Below, one piece after another: positions 24,601-36,495 of a stretch of DNA of 64,000 nucleotides. A model generated the notes under the pieces. The model did not search any database. It worked only from the letters and a program-made list of their open reading frames with translations, and was not told where the DNA came from. The stretch spans positions 349,216 to 413,215 of the forward strand of contig KL647293.1 in assembly GCA_000727475.1 (NCBI GenBank), given 5' to 3'. How positions within the stretch are numbered: the stretch's first letter is position 1; each line of letters begins with the position of its first letter. The position numbers were made by a program, and so were the translations under genes. The DNA comes from Sarcocystis neurona. Taxonomy: Eukaryota > Apicomplexa > Conoidasida > Eucoccidiorida > Sarcocystidae.

Positions 24601-27600
24601 ATCCTGGTTACAGCGGTCCTCCTCTACTCATCAACACATACATATATGTTTGTGCAGGCACCGGCTGCTAGGGGGGTGCGTATAGGTACCTGTCCAGATA
24701 ATATAGAGCGCGAAAGAGAGACCGGCAGAGGCAGAGAGAGAAGGATAGAGACGAGACAGCTGGACAGACGTCCATCTTTCCCTGGACACTTTCTCTGACA
24801 GCCGGTGATACGGCTATTCCTACAGGTTTACACTCGTATATCCACGACGACAGATGTTCAGCGAAGTAGACGAAGATGGCCGGACAACGAGGCTTACTCA
24901 TTTCTTCTTTCTTCTCGCGGTAATCTTCATATGCAGGTGTGTCAGGGAACCTCTCACGCGTTGAGTTGAAGCTGCACCATCCGTCACAGACACATGTACA
25001 CACAGCAGCAGCAGCAGAAACAGCAAATAGTTCTACAAAGCTGAGCCAAGACGCAAGACAGCAGCAGCAGTAGCAGCCACGCAAAACGGTGGCGGTAGCA
25101 GCACCACCCATTCACAGCAACAGCAGCAGCAGGCAGGCAAAATCGCAGCAGCAGCAGTGACGCAGACTTGCAGCAGCCCCAGCAGCAGAGTTACACACAA
25201 CAGCAACAGCAGCAGCCACACAAAGCAGTGGCGGCAGCCGCACACCACAGCAGCAGCAGGTGTCTGCAGCGCTTGAATCCACACAGACAAGTCGAAGCAA
25301 CAGCACAGCCAGCAAGCGCAGCAGTCCAGTTCGCAGAGCAGCGCGACCAGGTGCACCGAAGAGCAGCAGCCTTGTGCCCCCCGCTTCAGCAGCTACCCCG
25401 TCCACGAGAAGGAGGTGGAGAAGCAGCAGTCGTAGAAGGCAGGAACAACACAAGAGACGTGCAACAGCGGGCCGGTGCTGCAACAGCGCCAGGCAGCTGC
25501 AGTCAAAGAAGCAGTCACTTATGGCAGCAGCCAGCTACACAAGGCCATCAGCAGCAGCAGTGGCAATATGAATCGTCGCTCCAGAGCTGCCTTTTGAAGC
25601 GGCGGCGCGTCGCACAGCAGCAGGATTAAGCTGCAGCAGCAGTGACGCCAGCACTACTAAGTCGCACGCATCAAATAGATGCAGCAGCAGCAGCAGCCAA
25701 CATGGCAGAAGCAGCTACCACAGCAGCAGCAGCCGCATAAACAGAGCAGCAGGAATTCCTACGCGTTTTAGAAGCAGCGTACAACAGCAGCAGCTAAGTC
25801 CAGCAGCAGCGGCTGCCACACCTGGCAGCAACAGACATTTGCGGCTGCGATGGCAGGAGCAGCAGCAGCAGCGACAGCACCAGCAGCAGCGACAGCACCC
25901 CCAGGAGCGACGGCAGCTTCACCTCAAAGGCAATGGTGCGCAGGAACACATATCTGCCCCTTCTGTCTTTGTTTTCTTCACTGTTTAGTGAGCACGTGTA
26001 TGTTCGTGTATACTTCTATGTGTCTGTGTGTATCTCCCTATCTCTCTCTCTCAATATATATACATGTATATACAGGGGCACCCACGTGTGTATGTGTGTC
26101 TCTCTCTATATATGTATACACGCTCAGGCATATTAACTGGGGTAAGCAGCAGATAAAGCGTAAGCGAGCGACACAAGACGTCCCCGTATAGGGCAACTCA
26201 GTGGACACCTCATACGTTCGTCGCACACACACACGCGTAGCCTTCGGACGAACCACACACTCACAAAAGAAATACAGACACACACGGGATTACGTCCATA
26301 GACGTACGTACGCGTGGACAAACATCCACACATATATACATACAAGTAAACATGTGTACAGGTGGAGGGGGAGATACATATGCGTACATTAGTGTGGAGG
26401 TAGAGATATAGAGAGACGCGCACATCTCCAGGCGACCAGACGCACATATATACACACGTACACAGAGGTGCGTACGTACAGTGGGCAGGCACACATACAC
26501 GTAGTACGTGTGAAACGTACGTAGATGTCTGTGTACAGACATGTATATATATGACGTACACACACCCACACATGTACAGAGACGTCTACGCGTGTAGGAG
26601 GACAGACACACATACACACGTAGAGGTAAAACAGAGAGAGACATATATAAGCATGCGTACGTAGGTGCATCCACGCAGATAGCTGCCTTCCTGCCCCTCT
26701 CTCTACCTCTCTGTGTCTGTGTATCTATACGGACATCCATATATTCACACATATATATATACGTGGGCCCTCCTGGGCAGGTCGTTAGACACGGACGTGC
26801 ACGTGCCTGGGCAGAGAGAACGTCTCCGCGCATGTTGTCACGCGGTGGAGCGGCGTCGGGGCCCTCGCAGACGACTTCCGCAGCTTCGCGGAGAAATTTC
26901 CTCCTCGCGCGCTCTGCAGGAAGCTGCGTGTCTACTGCGCGTCTTGGCGAAGGCAGCTGGGTGTCTACTCACACTGTGTGTGTGCGTGTCTACAAGATAG
27001 ACGGGACACGCTCTCCACGTTCCTCTTGGAAGGACCGGCCCCGACTAGCCACTTCCATCATATACACGCGGACCTCCACACGTGTGTCTGCACACCCGCG
27101 CGTGCATGCAGGAGGAGGTGTCCACATACACATGCGTGCATGCAGCAGTTCGTTGGCGGCTGCACCAGGACCACTGCGTCTGCTCCGCATGCAGCTGTCA
27201 CTCAGCCCGCGCCACGAGTACCACACAGACGCAGCTGAGGCACCTCTACGTGTGCAGTCTTACAAATACACAAAACCGGCCTGGGTCTATATATACATAC
27301 GTGTGCCTGCATTTGTGTGACTCGCTATATCGACACACATGCATGCACCAACATTTATACACACATACAGACCTGTACACGTACACATGTATAGGTGTTC
27401 TTCGTACGTACGGTGTTCGTCGTGTAGATATGTGTAGATCATAGGTACGTGCACTTGCGTGTACACCCACGTAAAGACGCCTCTACGTACACATACATAT
27501 ATACTCTTTGTACGTGCGTTATGTACTTATGGATATACGTACGTGCATCTACAGACGCACACACATACATACAGCCATCTATCTACACATATATGTGTGT

Positions 27601-28628
27601 ATATGTGTGCCTTGTACATACGTATGTGTGGGTTCTTTGTAGACATATATGTTCGTATACGTACGTGCTTCCACACACATATGCAAACGGACACCTATAC
27701 ATATACATACATATATACATGCGTTCTTTCTACATACGTCATTCGTTATACATACATATACATATATTTTTGTACACGTATATGCACCTGCATTTACACA
27801 CACGCATACGTCTATATATATATATACATAGGTGCATGCATTCTGTGTACGAAGAGATATACAGAGGGACGTATAAATAGATGCATGTATGTATTCTATG
27901 TGCTCATTCTAGTCGCTCTCTACCTACACACGTGCCCTAGGTACACACACACGCATACACTTCTACAGCTTTGTATACGGGCTCTTCTACACACGTGGCG
28001 TGTGGTCTGTGTCGTCGGGCACGCAGCAACGCGTAAGCGCTGGGGTTTCAAGTAGAACGCCACGATTCTCGGTGCAGAGAGAAAGCCCGGGGAAGGCGCA
28101 GCAGATCCACGTCAGAGGCACTTACATTCCGTCGACACGCCTGCGAACTTCTTTTTCAACTTCGAAGAGTTCCGCTTCAACATCGGCCTCCTTATAGTTG
28201 GCAAGCGTAACGGCCACTCTGCAGAGAGGGCAGAAGCCTTTGGCCGTGCGTTGCTGCTGCTGCTGCTGCAGGACTGCTGCGCCTGCCGCCGCGGCGTCTG
28301 CTGCTGCATTGCCTCCTCCTGCCGCCCCTGCTTTGACGTGGTGCGGGGTGGCCCCGCTGCTGCTGCCGCTGCGGCTCTCCTCCGCCTCCCCCTCCCCCTC
28401 GCCGCCGGCGGCGCCTCCGCCTCCGCCTCTTGCTCTGGCGTTGGCGGCAGCAGCAGCTGCTGCCTGAGCCGCGGAGAAGGCGAATGCCGTCGCAGGGAGT
28501 TTGCTGCCGAAGTGCATCGCCAGACACGTGCCGCACAGCCGGTGTCTGCAGGCGTCGCTGACGAACAGGCGACGCTCTGGCCGCAGGTAGCAGCTCTCAT
28601 GGCAAATCGGGCACACGTATTTATCCAT
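21627..28628 (-). CDS. MAT1: MAT1, RING-finger assembly factor of the CDK-activating kinase (TFIIH), four exons
   Basis: Complement of exons 28126-28628, 24898-24971, 23045-23286 and 21627-21944, giving about 378 residues. All phases agree (2, 1, 0) and all introns are GT..AG. The protein starts MDKYVCPIC. The zinc ligands are C6, C9, C27, H29, C32, C35, C133 and C136; the first six sit almost exactly where they do in human MAT1. After the RING, VEKEVRRRV and the exon 2 segment match the conserved MAT1 stretch, and exon 3 encodes the K/E/R/Q-rich coiled coil. Exon 4 ends with AGFTPQLLL...LGSVLF, which aligns with the conserved AGGYTSSLA...FSGLF end of human MAT1. MAT1 stabilises CDK7-cyclin H and anchors the kinase to TFIIH in the nucleus. 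The loop between C35 and C133 is 97 residues against 11 in human and is filled by Ala, Gly and Gln runs. Exons 1-3 are secure; exon 4 is probable. Confidence 0.9.
25000..25870. repeat. CAG-rich block inside MAT1 intron 1
   Basis: The + strand is crowded with interrupted CAG triplets, so the MAT1 transcript carries CUG repeats here. The block lies in the 3154-bp intron between exons 1 and 2 (24972-28125). It creates stop-free frames that I do not regard as genes. Confidence 0.6.
26030..27990. repeat. TA/TG/AC-rich microsatellite field in MAT1 intron 1
   Basis: Alternating TATATA, TACATA, GTGTGT and ACACAC tracts run through most of this part of intron 1, broken by short GC-richer pieces near 26760-27240. 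No exon of MAT1 is needed or seen here, because exons 1 and 2 join in phase across it. Confidence 0.55.
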
Positions 28629-28934
28629 CACATCAAACGAAAAGGAGCTCTGTTTGTGACAGCTAAACTGTCAACAAGGTGGTATACTTCTACACGTAAA
28701 TCTGCCATACATATATGTATGCGCACGGGAAGAGATGGCCGTCAAAGAAGACGTCCCCTACTCAGGTGTATACGTATTCGTATGGCCACACCTATAGACA
28801 TACGTAGGGCGAGACATTCTACAGAAATAGAGGGGAAGACACAGAAGGGCAATGGGAGAAACGTGAGTGCAGGAGGGGGATATACTCTCTTCCATACGTG
28901 TGGGAAAGAAAAGGAGTGGCACTTAAGAAGGTGA

Positions 28935-29108
28935 ACACGCGCATATATATATATATACGTGCACATATACATATATATATATATATACACACGTATGTGT
29001 AAACACGGCCATTTATACGTTTATATGTAATACGTGCATATAGGTATATATATATAAAGAGAGAGAGAGGCTGAGACGTGCATCTACTATGCACGTATGT
29101 GTGTGTGC

Positions 29109-29141
<33 letters not shown>

Positions 29142-29290
29142 CGTGCACACATATAAGTATATAAACGCCTACCTATAAGCCTCTCTATACAAGTAAGCAT
29201 ATATACGTGAAGACACATATGTATAGATACGTATGTGTGTGTGCACACATATTTCATATATGTATATGTATGAAGTACGCGTGCAGGGGA
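28935..29290. repeat. TA/GA/TG microsatellites, partly duplicated
   Basis: Long TATATA runs pass into GAGAGA runs followed by 'gacgtgca'. The arrangement occurs twice, at about 29047 and 29111, roughly 65 bp apart. It lies 0.3-0.65 kb upstream of the MAT1 start codon. Confidence 0.6.
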
Positions 29291-30599
29291 AAGAAGCGGA
29301 GAACACCCGATAGTAGAGATGGTCCACGATATTGCCGCGGGAGAACGCACGTGCGTCCGAAGACAGTCGTAGGATGAGCGGCACTTCGTCTCGAGCGGTG
29401 TTCAGTGAAACAAAATTGTAGAAGTAACAGGATCATGGGGTCAGAAAGCCGCAGCCCACCGCAGCAGCACCCGACGGGAAGCCCACATCCGGCAAGGACG
29501 GGGAGAAGGCGCCGGGGGAGAAGAAGGCAGGAAAGGCGGGGAGAGGAAAAGTGAGGAAGTAGCAGGTAGAGAGACTGGACGGACCGAAGAAAACGGGGAG
29601 GAGACGACGAGACAGGAAGAGCGGCGGCAGCGGCCTCCTCAAACGAAGAAGACCCGCGCGACAAAGCAGGAGAGACGCGGCCACGGAGGAGACGAGAAAA
29701 GAAGAGAAAAAGGCAGAAGAAGATGTAGAAGGAGAGGGAGACAACGCACGTGGACGGAGGGAAGAAAAGGACCTCGGCAGGGCTTCTTGCGTGCGACGCA
29801 TGCATACAATAACTTCAGCTGCGTTTGCTATACACGCATGTTGTGTAGGCCACGGGGAGACAAAGTCTCGCCCGTCTCTATACGTGGACATAGATATACA
29901 GATATATATGCAGATGCGCGGATGGATACTCACAAGTGGTAGACAAGGAATAATACATGCATGCAAATTTGCCTACGGGTGCACACAGACGCGAAAGCGT
30001 CCGCGAAGTGCCACGTATATCGTCCTTACCACACACACACACACGTATCTCGAGGTGTGACCGCAGCTGTACGTATAGTTGAGCTGGATAGATAAATACA
30101 GAGAGGCTCCCGTACTCACCCAGAGATATATCCACACTGATGTGTGGAGCTCATACCGCAGGGAAGTGAAAGGGAGTTCTCGGGGAGGCGTTGGAAAGCC
30201 GCTTTGCTGCTCGTGTTGGTGGGTGGAGCTGCTCTGCGGCGGCTTGCATGCGCGCACGGCGCGCCGGCGGCGAGCGGAGGAGCTGCGCCGTCCGCGAATC
30301 GCCAGCTGGAGCAACAACTGGTGCTACGTTTCTACTTTTTCTCTTCGCTCGTTTGTGCTCGTGCCTCTTTTAAGAATGTGCGGGAAGGGACAGTCAATTT
30401 TCTCTTTGGCTCTTGTCTCGCCGCTGTATGACACCGACCTCTGCCGGTGTGACGGACGACAGCCATTGCTGTGCTGCTAGGGCAGCTGCTGATGCGCATT
30501 TGAGCTACCACCCGACTTGTCGTGTCGCCTTGCAACCGTTCTCCGTTTGCTGCGGTGTTCTGCTGGAGCTACAGCAGCGAGGACGACGGCTGCTGCAGC

Positions 30600-30905
30600 A
30601 CCAGCGACAGACGGCAGCGGCAGCAGGAGCCGCAAACAACAGCAGCAGCAGCCGCACGAGCAACAAACACAATCGCAGCAACGACACCGGCAAGACAGCA
30701 GAAGAGACACAACAGGCACCGGCAACACGAGCAACAACAGAGGCTGCAGCGGCCGCAAGAGCAACAGACACACCCGCAGCACCGACAACAGCAAAACAGC
30801 AGAAGACACACAGCAGGCAGCAGCAATACGAGCAGCAACAGAGGCTGCAGCAACACGGGCTGCAGCAACAGCAGCAGAGATGCCAAATGCAGCAACGAGA
30901 GCAGC
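30600..30905. repeat. Tandem ~100 bp CAG/ACA-rich repeat
   Basis: The string 'acgagcaacaacagaggctgc' in one unit reappears as 'acgagcagcaacagaggctgc' about 110 bp later, with similar flanks ('aacagcagaagacaca'). A third, weaker copy precedes them. All + frames are largely open here because of the composition. Confidence 0.55.
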
Positions 30906-31539
30906 AGACCTTTATTTTACCGAAGAAATACCGTTGTCAGGACAAGCAGAAATAGTCTGCTTTTGTCAGTCAAGAAGATCCGGGACTGTGACCGCAGCAC
31001 CAGCACAGGCAGAACAACAGCAGCATCAGTGAAAAATTGTCTGCCTGCAACCGTGCGCAACACGACGGCTTTTTAGCAGCACCAGCAGCGAGAGCAGAAA
31101 CAGCAGCAGCTGCTGGTGTCCCTCGACAGGCCGCAGCAGAAGCAGCAGCAGTGTCGACAGCAGCTGAAGCAGCACCGCAACCGGCAGCAGCAACATCGGC
31201 AGCACCGGCGTCGGCGGCGGCGGCACAGGCAAGACAGCAGAAGCAACAGGAGGGGGTCCAATCGTAGCAACTGCTGCAGCTTCCTGACTGCAGCAACAGC
31301 AGCCTATCCTGCTCGACTAGCAGCGCCGGCGGTGCAAGCAGCAACAGGCTGCTGTCGGACAACGCTGCGCATCTGACTGCTCGCCGGCGGACACTTGGCA
31401 AGTCTAGCTGCGGCTGCTGCGCACTGCCCGCTGCAGCTACGACGCTGGTGGAACCAGCAGCAGAAGCACACCACCGGCGGCAGCGGGTGCTCGTTCACTT
31501 AAATGCGAACCACGTGCGAAGCAGTGACACGAACACGTG

Positions 31540-31850
31540 GGCACAGCAGCAGTAGCATGTGCCACCGCAGCAGCAGCTTGTGCGACAGCAGCAGCGGGTT
31601 GTGCGACAATAGCAGCAGCACCAGCATATGCGACCGCAGCAGCATCGTGTGCCACTGCAGCAGCAGCATGTGCCACTGCAGCAGCAGCATGTGCAACTGC
31701 ATCAGCAGCATGTGCAACTGCAGCAGCAGCATGTGCAACTGCAGCAGCAGCATGTGCAACTGCAGCAGCAGCATGTGCCACCGCAGCAGCGGCATGTGGT
31801 ACCGCAGCAGCGACAGCAGGAGCTGCATGTGCGACAGCAGCAACAGCCTG
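31540..31850. repeat. 18-bp minisatellite, about 15 units
   Basis: The unit gcagcagcatgtgcaact is repeated about 15 times, perfect in the centre (31660-31770) and decayed at the edges. The array is a multiple of three and stop-free in several frames: the + strand can read repeats of QQQHVQ, the - strand repeats of AVAHAA. A 172-codon - strand frame (31437-31955) with an ATG start runs through it, but no conserved flank supports a gene. Confidence 0.8.
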
Positions 31851-34692
31851 TTTTACGTTGTAGCAGCCTATTAACGGACACGAGGACAGCTCTTCTCTCC
31901 ACTTCATGGCTTTCCTTCCTGAGTCTCGTCCGTCCTCTTCTGTGTGTGTTGTCATCTAGCCCACTACATCCCACCGTCAGCTATTCGGTCTACGCTGCTG
32001 CTGCTGTCTGCCACGAGCTGCTCTCCGTCGCCTCGTTCTTCTGTCCTAGAAAGAGTCACGTTTCTGTTCCCTCTCCAGATGCTTTTCCTTCTTGAATAAG
32101 GATTCTCCTCTGCCTTCAGTTCTCTTCACCTTTGTTGAGATTCATCGATTTCCCCGTCCCTAGGCGTGCTGTTCGCGTCAGGTGCTGCTGCTGTCCTTTC
32201 TTCTCGCGGGATGCAGCGGCGGCCGTTCCCCGCGTGGGTGCGGAAGTCTAGACCGTCCTGCCGAAAGGCATGCTGCTGCTCTCGTTCGTGCTCCCACCGG
32301 CGCCTCATGCGACTGTCAGGCCTACACGTCAGTAAATCCCTTGCATCGCCCACGCTCTGCTTGTTGCTTGCTGCTCGCACTCCGTTGTCTAATCCTGTTG
32401 CCTTACTGTGGCCAGCTGCAAGGATAACGCAGTCGCTCCCACCTGTCACGTGCTTTTGCTGCTGCTGCTGCTGCTAACGCTGCCCCCCAGGTCGTCCAGC
32501 TCTCCGTCCTGTAACCGCTACTATTTGCTCAGTCCGCTGGCAGGACTTCTTCGAGCACCGATACCGCATGCATGCGGACCTCGCTTGTGGTGCTTCTGCG
32601 GCTTTATCGGCTCCCTCTTTCTCCCCCTGCTGCTTGTGGGCTGCTGCCCGTTTCCTGTCTGCTGCTGCGGCTGCTACTGCGACTGCCGCTTGTCAAAGGG
32701 CAGGGGACGGATGAAACTGCGGCTGCTGCTGCTGCTGCTTCTGTCAGGTGCTGTCGTAGCTTCTGCCGCCAGCAGCCGGTGCGGCTAAAAAGAGCAGGTA
32801 AAGAGAGCGGATCACTGTTGCTTTCTTCGTGGACAGCTGAGCAGCCGTTGTCATTTGTCCGACTTCACGCAGGGGTGGGTGGTGCTGCATTTGACAGTAG
32901 CTGCTGCTGCTACTACTGCGCCGCACAGTAGCCCTGCTGTTGCGTTAGTCTAAACTCTCGTGAGAAAGCAAGCCGTGGCAGCAGCTAAAGCAGCAGCAGC
33001 AGCAGTATTTTTGCCTGCGGGGTTCTACTTTGGGAGTGGGATTTCTTCTGCTGCTGAAGTCCATCTGCCAACGCCCCTGGCGTTGCAGGGCAGAGAGGAG
33101 CAGCCAACGAGCGACGGGACAGCACCAGCAGGTCACAGACAGGAACGCTCGCGCGCGTAGAGCAGTGGCAGCAGCAGACGCAGGAACGGCGTCAGCAGGA
33201 GAATAAGACAGCAGCCGCAAGGACACGCGCAGACGGGACGTTTTGTAGCGGGGGCAACAGGACAAGGAACAGCAGCAGCAGCTGGGGAGACGCGTCAGCC
33301 GCTAACCAAGAGCAGCACACACGGTGACAAATACAGCCGAAATTGCTGTCTCGCACTCTGGCTGGACCCGCAGGAGACCGGCAGTAGCAGCCCTGGCAGC
33401 GGCGCCGCAAAAAACGAGCAGGGGGGCCCGCCGTCCAGCAGGGGGAAGGGTGAAACAGCCTAGAGAGAAAGACGAGTAACGGTAGCACCGTCGAGAAGAG
33501 AGACACGTGGCCCACCTGCAAGCAAAACGCAGCAGAAGAGCCGGAGAGAAGGAAGAGCTCGCCGACAGCAGGACACCAAGCGAAGGAGAAGAAGAAGCAG
33601 AAGGAGAAGAAGGGGACGGAAGGTAGGAAAGGCAAGAAAACTGGTTGCACGAGCAGCGGAAAGGCTGCAGCTCTCCACCAGGAGGAGGCGCCTGCAGAGC
33701 AGCAGCAGCAGCAGCGTGGTGTGCGGGAGAGCTCCGGCAGCAGCAGTCGGCGTCTCACGAGCAGCGGCAACTGCAGGAGGCGGGGGAGGAGGGCCGCGAA
33801 GCGCAGAGGCCGGACGGGGACACTCCCATTTGCTGTGACGGTGTGTCCCCGGGGTAGGAGCAACAGCAGCGGAAGCAACAGCAGAAGCAGCAGCAGCAGC
33901 AAGACGGATTGACAGGTCGAAGCAGGAGGAGCAGGCGCTTAGAGCAACAAGCAGCGGCGTCAGTGGGAGAAGCGAACACAGGCCGCTTCTACGAAGTGCG
34001 TGCGGCAGCAGCCTGAGCAGGTGCAGGAGCAGCAGCAGGGAACTGAGCGGCAGCATTAGCGACTTGCACATCGCGGAACACCAGCAGGTCGAAAGCGTCA
34101 AAGAGGGCAGCACACCAGAAGCCTGTGGCAGCAGCCGCACCGCCGGCGAGCGGCGGCAGGAACGTCGGGCCCTGGAGCAGCAGCGGCAGCGGCAACAGCA
34201 GCGGCAGCGGCAATAGCAGCTGCAGCGACAGCAGCAGCAGCGCCCATGACTCGACTCGCCTGAAGAGCAGCAGCAGCAGAAACAGCATCACAGGGCGGCA
34301 CGAACGTGGGAGACTGTAGCAGCAGCAGCCACGCACCGGGGGCTCGCAATTTGATGCGCCTGAAGAGTAGGGGAAACAGCAACAGCAGATGCATCGCAGC
34401 GTGTGGCTGCAGCAGTGGGTCGGGAGCCGAGGGCAGCAGTCGAGACTGCGTGGCACGTACTAGGAAATCGGAGAGAGGGCCCCACGGCAGCGGCGTGCAA
34501 ATGTGGACACGCTCAGCAGCCGCAGCAGGCAGGGACGTGTGGCAGAAGCAGAAGGGCCACTGCTGCGCAGACGATGTTGCAGCAGCGTAGAGCAGTCGCG
34601 TCGCGGCAGAGCAGAGGGAGAAGCAGCAGCAGAGGAGAAGCAGGTGGAAACGGCAGCAGACTGCAACCCTGTGGCAGCAGCCTCAAGGAGCG

Positions 34693-36495
34693 ATGGCACC
34701 GAGCTCAAATTTCGTCGGAAACAAAGAAACTGCAGCACGGCAGCTGACGCTGCTGCTGCGGAGACTGGGACTGCCGAGCAGCTGCCGCAGCACTCGGGAA
34801 GTGAAGGCTGCGTATGCGCGGCTGGCGTTGCGGCTGCACCCAGACACGTGTCATAGCAGCACCAGCAGTGGTCCTGGCACGCCTGCGCCGGGAGCTGGAA
34901 CTACGAACAGCAGCACTATCACCAGCAGCAGCAGCAGCGCGTCTACGGCGCCGTCTGGGTCCTTTTCTTCTTCAGTTTCCTTTTCTTCTTCTGAGGAGTT
35001 CAAGGAACTCCACGTGGCGTACAGACGGTGCATGCAGTTGATAGCAGTGGTGCCCGCTGCGGAGCCTGCCTGCTCCTCCTGCTCTACCGCCTCTGCTGCA
35101 GCAGCTGGAGGCAGCACACAGCGCAAGGACAGCACCAGTGAGGGCTGGGGGAGGCACCCGGTGTGGCGTACAGCAGCAGGCAGTAGTGATGCTGCTGCTG
35201 CGGCCACGTCTTCCACAAGCAAAACGAAAGTCGCTCACGGCAGTCCGTCGGGAGCATCTGTTCACCAAGCTGCTGCTGGGGATGGTCCGCGCGCTGGAGT
35301 CTCCACTGGCTTTGCTGCTGCAACACGTGTGCGTGGCGCCGCTGCTGCTTCTGGTGGACCTGCTGCTGCCGCTGTTGGAAGAAACTATGATAGTACTGCT
35401 GCCGCTTCTAACGGCGCCCACACGCAGACGACGTCGTCTACTGCAGGGTGGCGTGCTGCGGCGACGTCTGCTCACGCTACTGCTGCAGCCTACTCGTCGA
35501 TCTACGGAGCTGCTGTTGGTGCACGGGCAGAGAAGAAAAGCAGCGACCGCAGCTCCCGCGTGCCATCCAGTGCTGCGCATGCGTCGGGGTCATTTGCTGC
35601 TACGGCTGCGCGCGCTGCAGCGGCAGCGGCAGCAGCACATCAGCGAACGAGGACGTGGCAACAGCAGAAGCAGCAGCAGCAACAATCCTGGAGAGAGACT
35701 GCGTGGGGAAGTCGCCCGCGCAGCAGCAGCAGCGCCCGAGCAGACTCGAGTGCGCTGCTGGCACTTGGTGGCGTTGCTGCAGGCTTCTGTGGACTGGGGC
35801 TGCTCTTTTCTTCACGCAGGCAAATGCGGCAGCAACACGGAGAAGGCGCGCGTGCATGCAGAGACTGTCTCGCCCCTCTGCAGTCTTCTGAAGACTCAGC
35901 AGCAGCGACACTACCGTTTGCTGCCGCTGCTGTTGCAGCGACTGCCCCTCCGCCCCCTCCTTCTTTAACGTACGGGACACGCAGCAGTGGATGGCGCGCA
36001 GCACCAGACGACCACCAGTGGCTGAACACGCCACACCCTCAGCAGGTAATCTCGGCTTTTGAGCAGCTTCTGCACGCCTTCGTCTTCTTGGAGATGCGTC
36101 GGCAGCGTGTGTGGGTCACGCTTCTCTTTGGCGAGAGGATCTGCAGCAGAAGCACCCGAGAAGTCCCCCATCTTCAGACAGCGGCTGCACATCTTCACAA
36201 CAGCAGCAGCAGAACACACGGAGATTGGCGCGGACCGCAGGCTACAGTCGCAGCAGCGGCAGCAGCACAAACAGACAAAGTTCCCCCACGCCTACTACGT
36301 TCTGACTCGTGCCAGCAGCAGCAGCAGCATACACGTACAGGCCTCCGTAGTAATCTGCTTTTTCCCTCGCTGCAGCGGTCACAGTCCCATCTGTACAGGC
36401 AGACAGCTTCTCTCCACTGGCTGCCACGCGGCAGAAAGAGCGGAAACAGAGGAAAGAGTGTTGCTCACGCTTCAAGTAGCCGCATGTCTTGGTAG
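34693..36495 (+). CDS. J-domain (DnaJ-like) protein with a predicted membrane segment
   Basis: The frame from ATG 34693 encodes an N-terminal J domain: helix II EVKAAYARLALRL, the HPD motif at residues 49-51, and helix III EEFKELHVAYRRCMQL at ~101-116. HPD is the element that stimulates Hsp70 ATPase activity. Between HPD and helix III lie ~49 mostly Ser/Thr/Pro/Gly residues, where other J domains have about ten. A long Ala/Ser-rich region follows, then a predicted transmembrane segment at ~355-373 (ALLALGGVAAGFCGLGLLF) with basic residues after it. The frame stays open to 36495. A GTAATC donor after 36045 could instead splice, in phase 0, to an acceptor before 36798, making the protein much longer. 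Without cysteine-rich or C-terminal DnaJ domains this is a type III co-chaperone. Compartment and partner cannot be read from the sequence. Confidence 0.75.
   Translation: MAPSSNFVGNKETAARQLTLLLRRLGLPSSCRSTREVKAAYARLALRLHPDTCHSSTSSGPGTPAPGAGTTNSSTITSSSSSASTAPSGSFSSSVSFSSSEEFKELHVAYRRCMQLIAVVPAAEPACSSCSTASAAAAGGSTQRKDSTSEGWGRHPVWRTAAGSSDAAAAATSSTSKTKVAHGSPSGASVHQAAAGDGPRAGVSTGFAAATRVRGAAAASGGPAAAAVGRNYDSTAAASNGAHTQTTSSTAGWRAAATSAHATAAAYSSIYGAAVGARAEKKSSDRSSRVPSSAAHASGSFAATAARAAAAAAAAHQRTRTWQQQKQQQQQSWRETAWGSRPRSSSSARADSSALLALGGVAAGFCGLGLLFSSRRQMRQQHGEGARACRDCLAPLQSSEDSAAATLPFAAAAVAATAPPPPPSLTYGTRSSGWRAAPDDHQWLNTPHPQQVISAFEQLLHAFVFLEMRRQRVWVTLLFGERICSRSTREVPHLQTAAAHLHNSSSRTHGDWRGPQATVAAAAAAQTDKVPPRLLRSDSCQQQQQHTRTGLRSNLLFPSLQRSQSHLYRQTASLHWLPRGRKSGNRGKSVAHASSSRMSW

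Larger units (their letters stand above)
28629..34692. other. Intergenic stretch with repeats between MAT1 and the J-domain gene
   Basis: The two flanking genes point away from each other, so promoters of both should lie here. Contents: TA/GA microsatellites (28935-29290), a polypurine tract (about 29460-29790), CAG-rich blocks (30550-31340), an 18-bp minisatellite (31540-31850), CTG-rich sequence (32180-32940) and CAG-rich sequence (33150-34680). Many open frames exist on both strands, but none resembles a known family. Confidence 0.5.

Noticed and set aside
26000..28000. Many 60-200 codon frames rich in Tyr, Ile, Thr and His
   Set aside because: Direct translations of TA/TG/AC microsatellites inside MAT1 intron 1.
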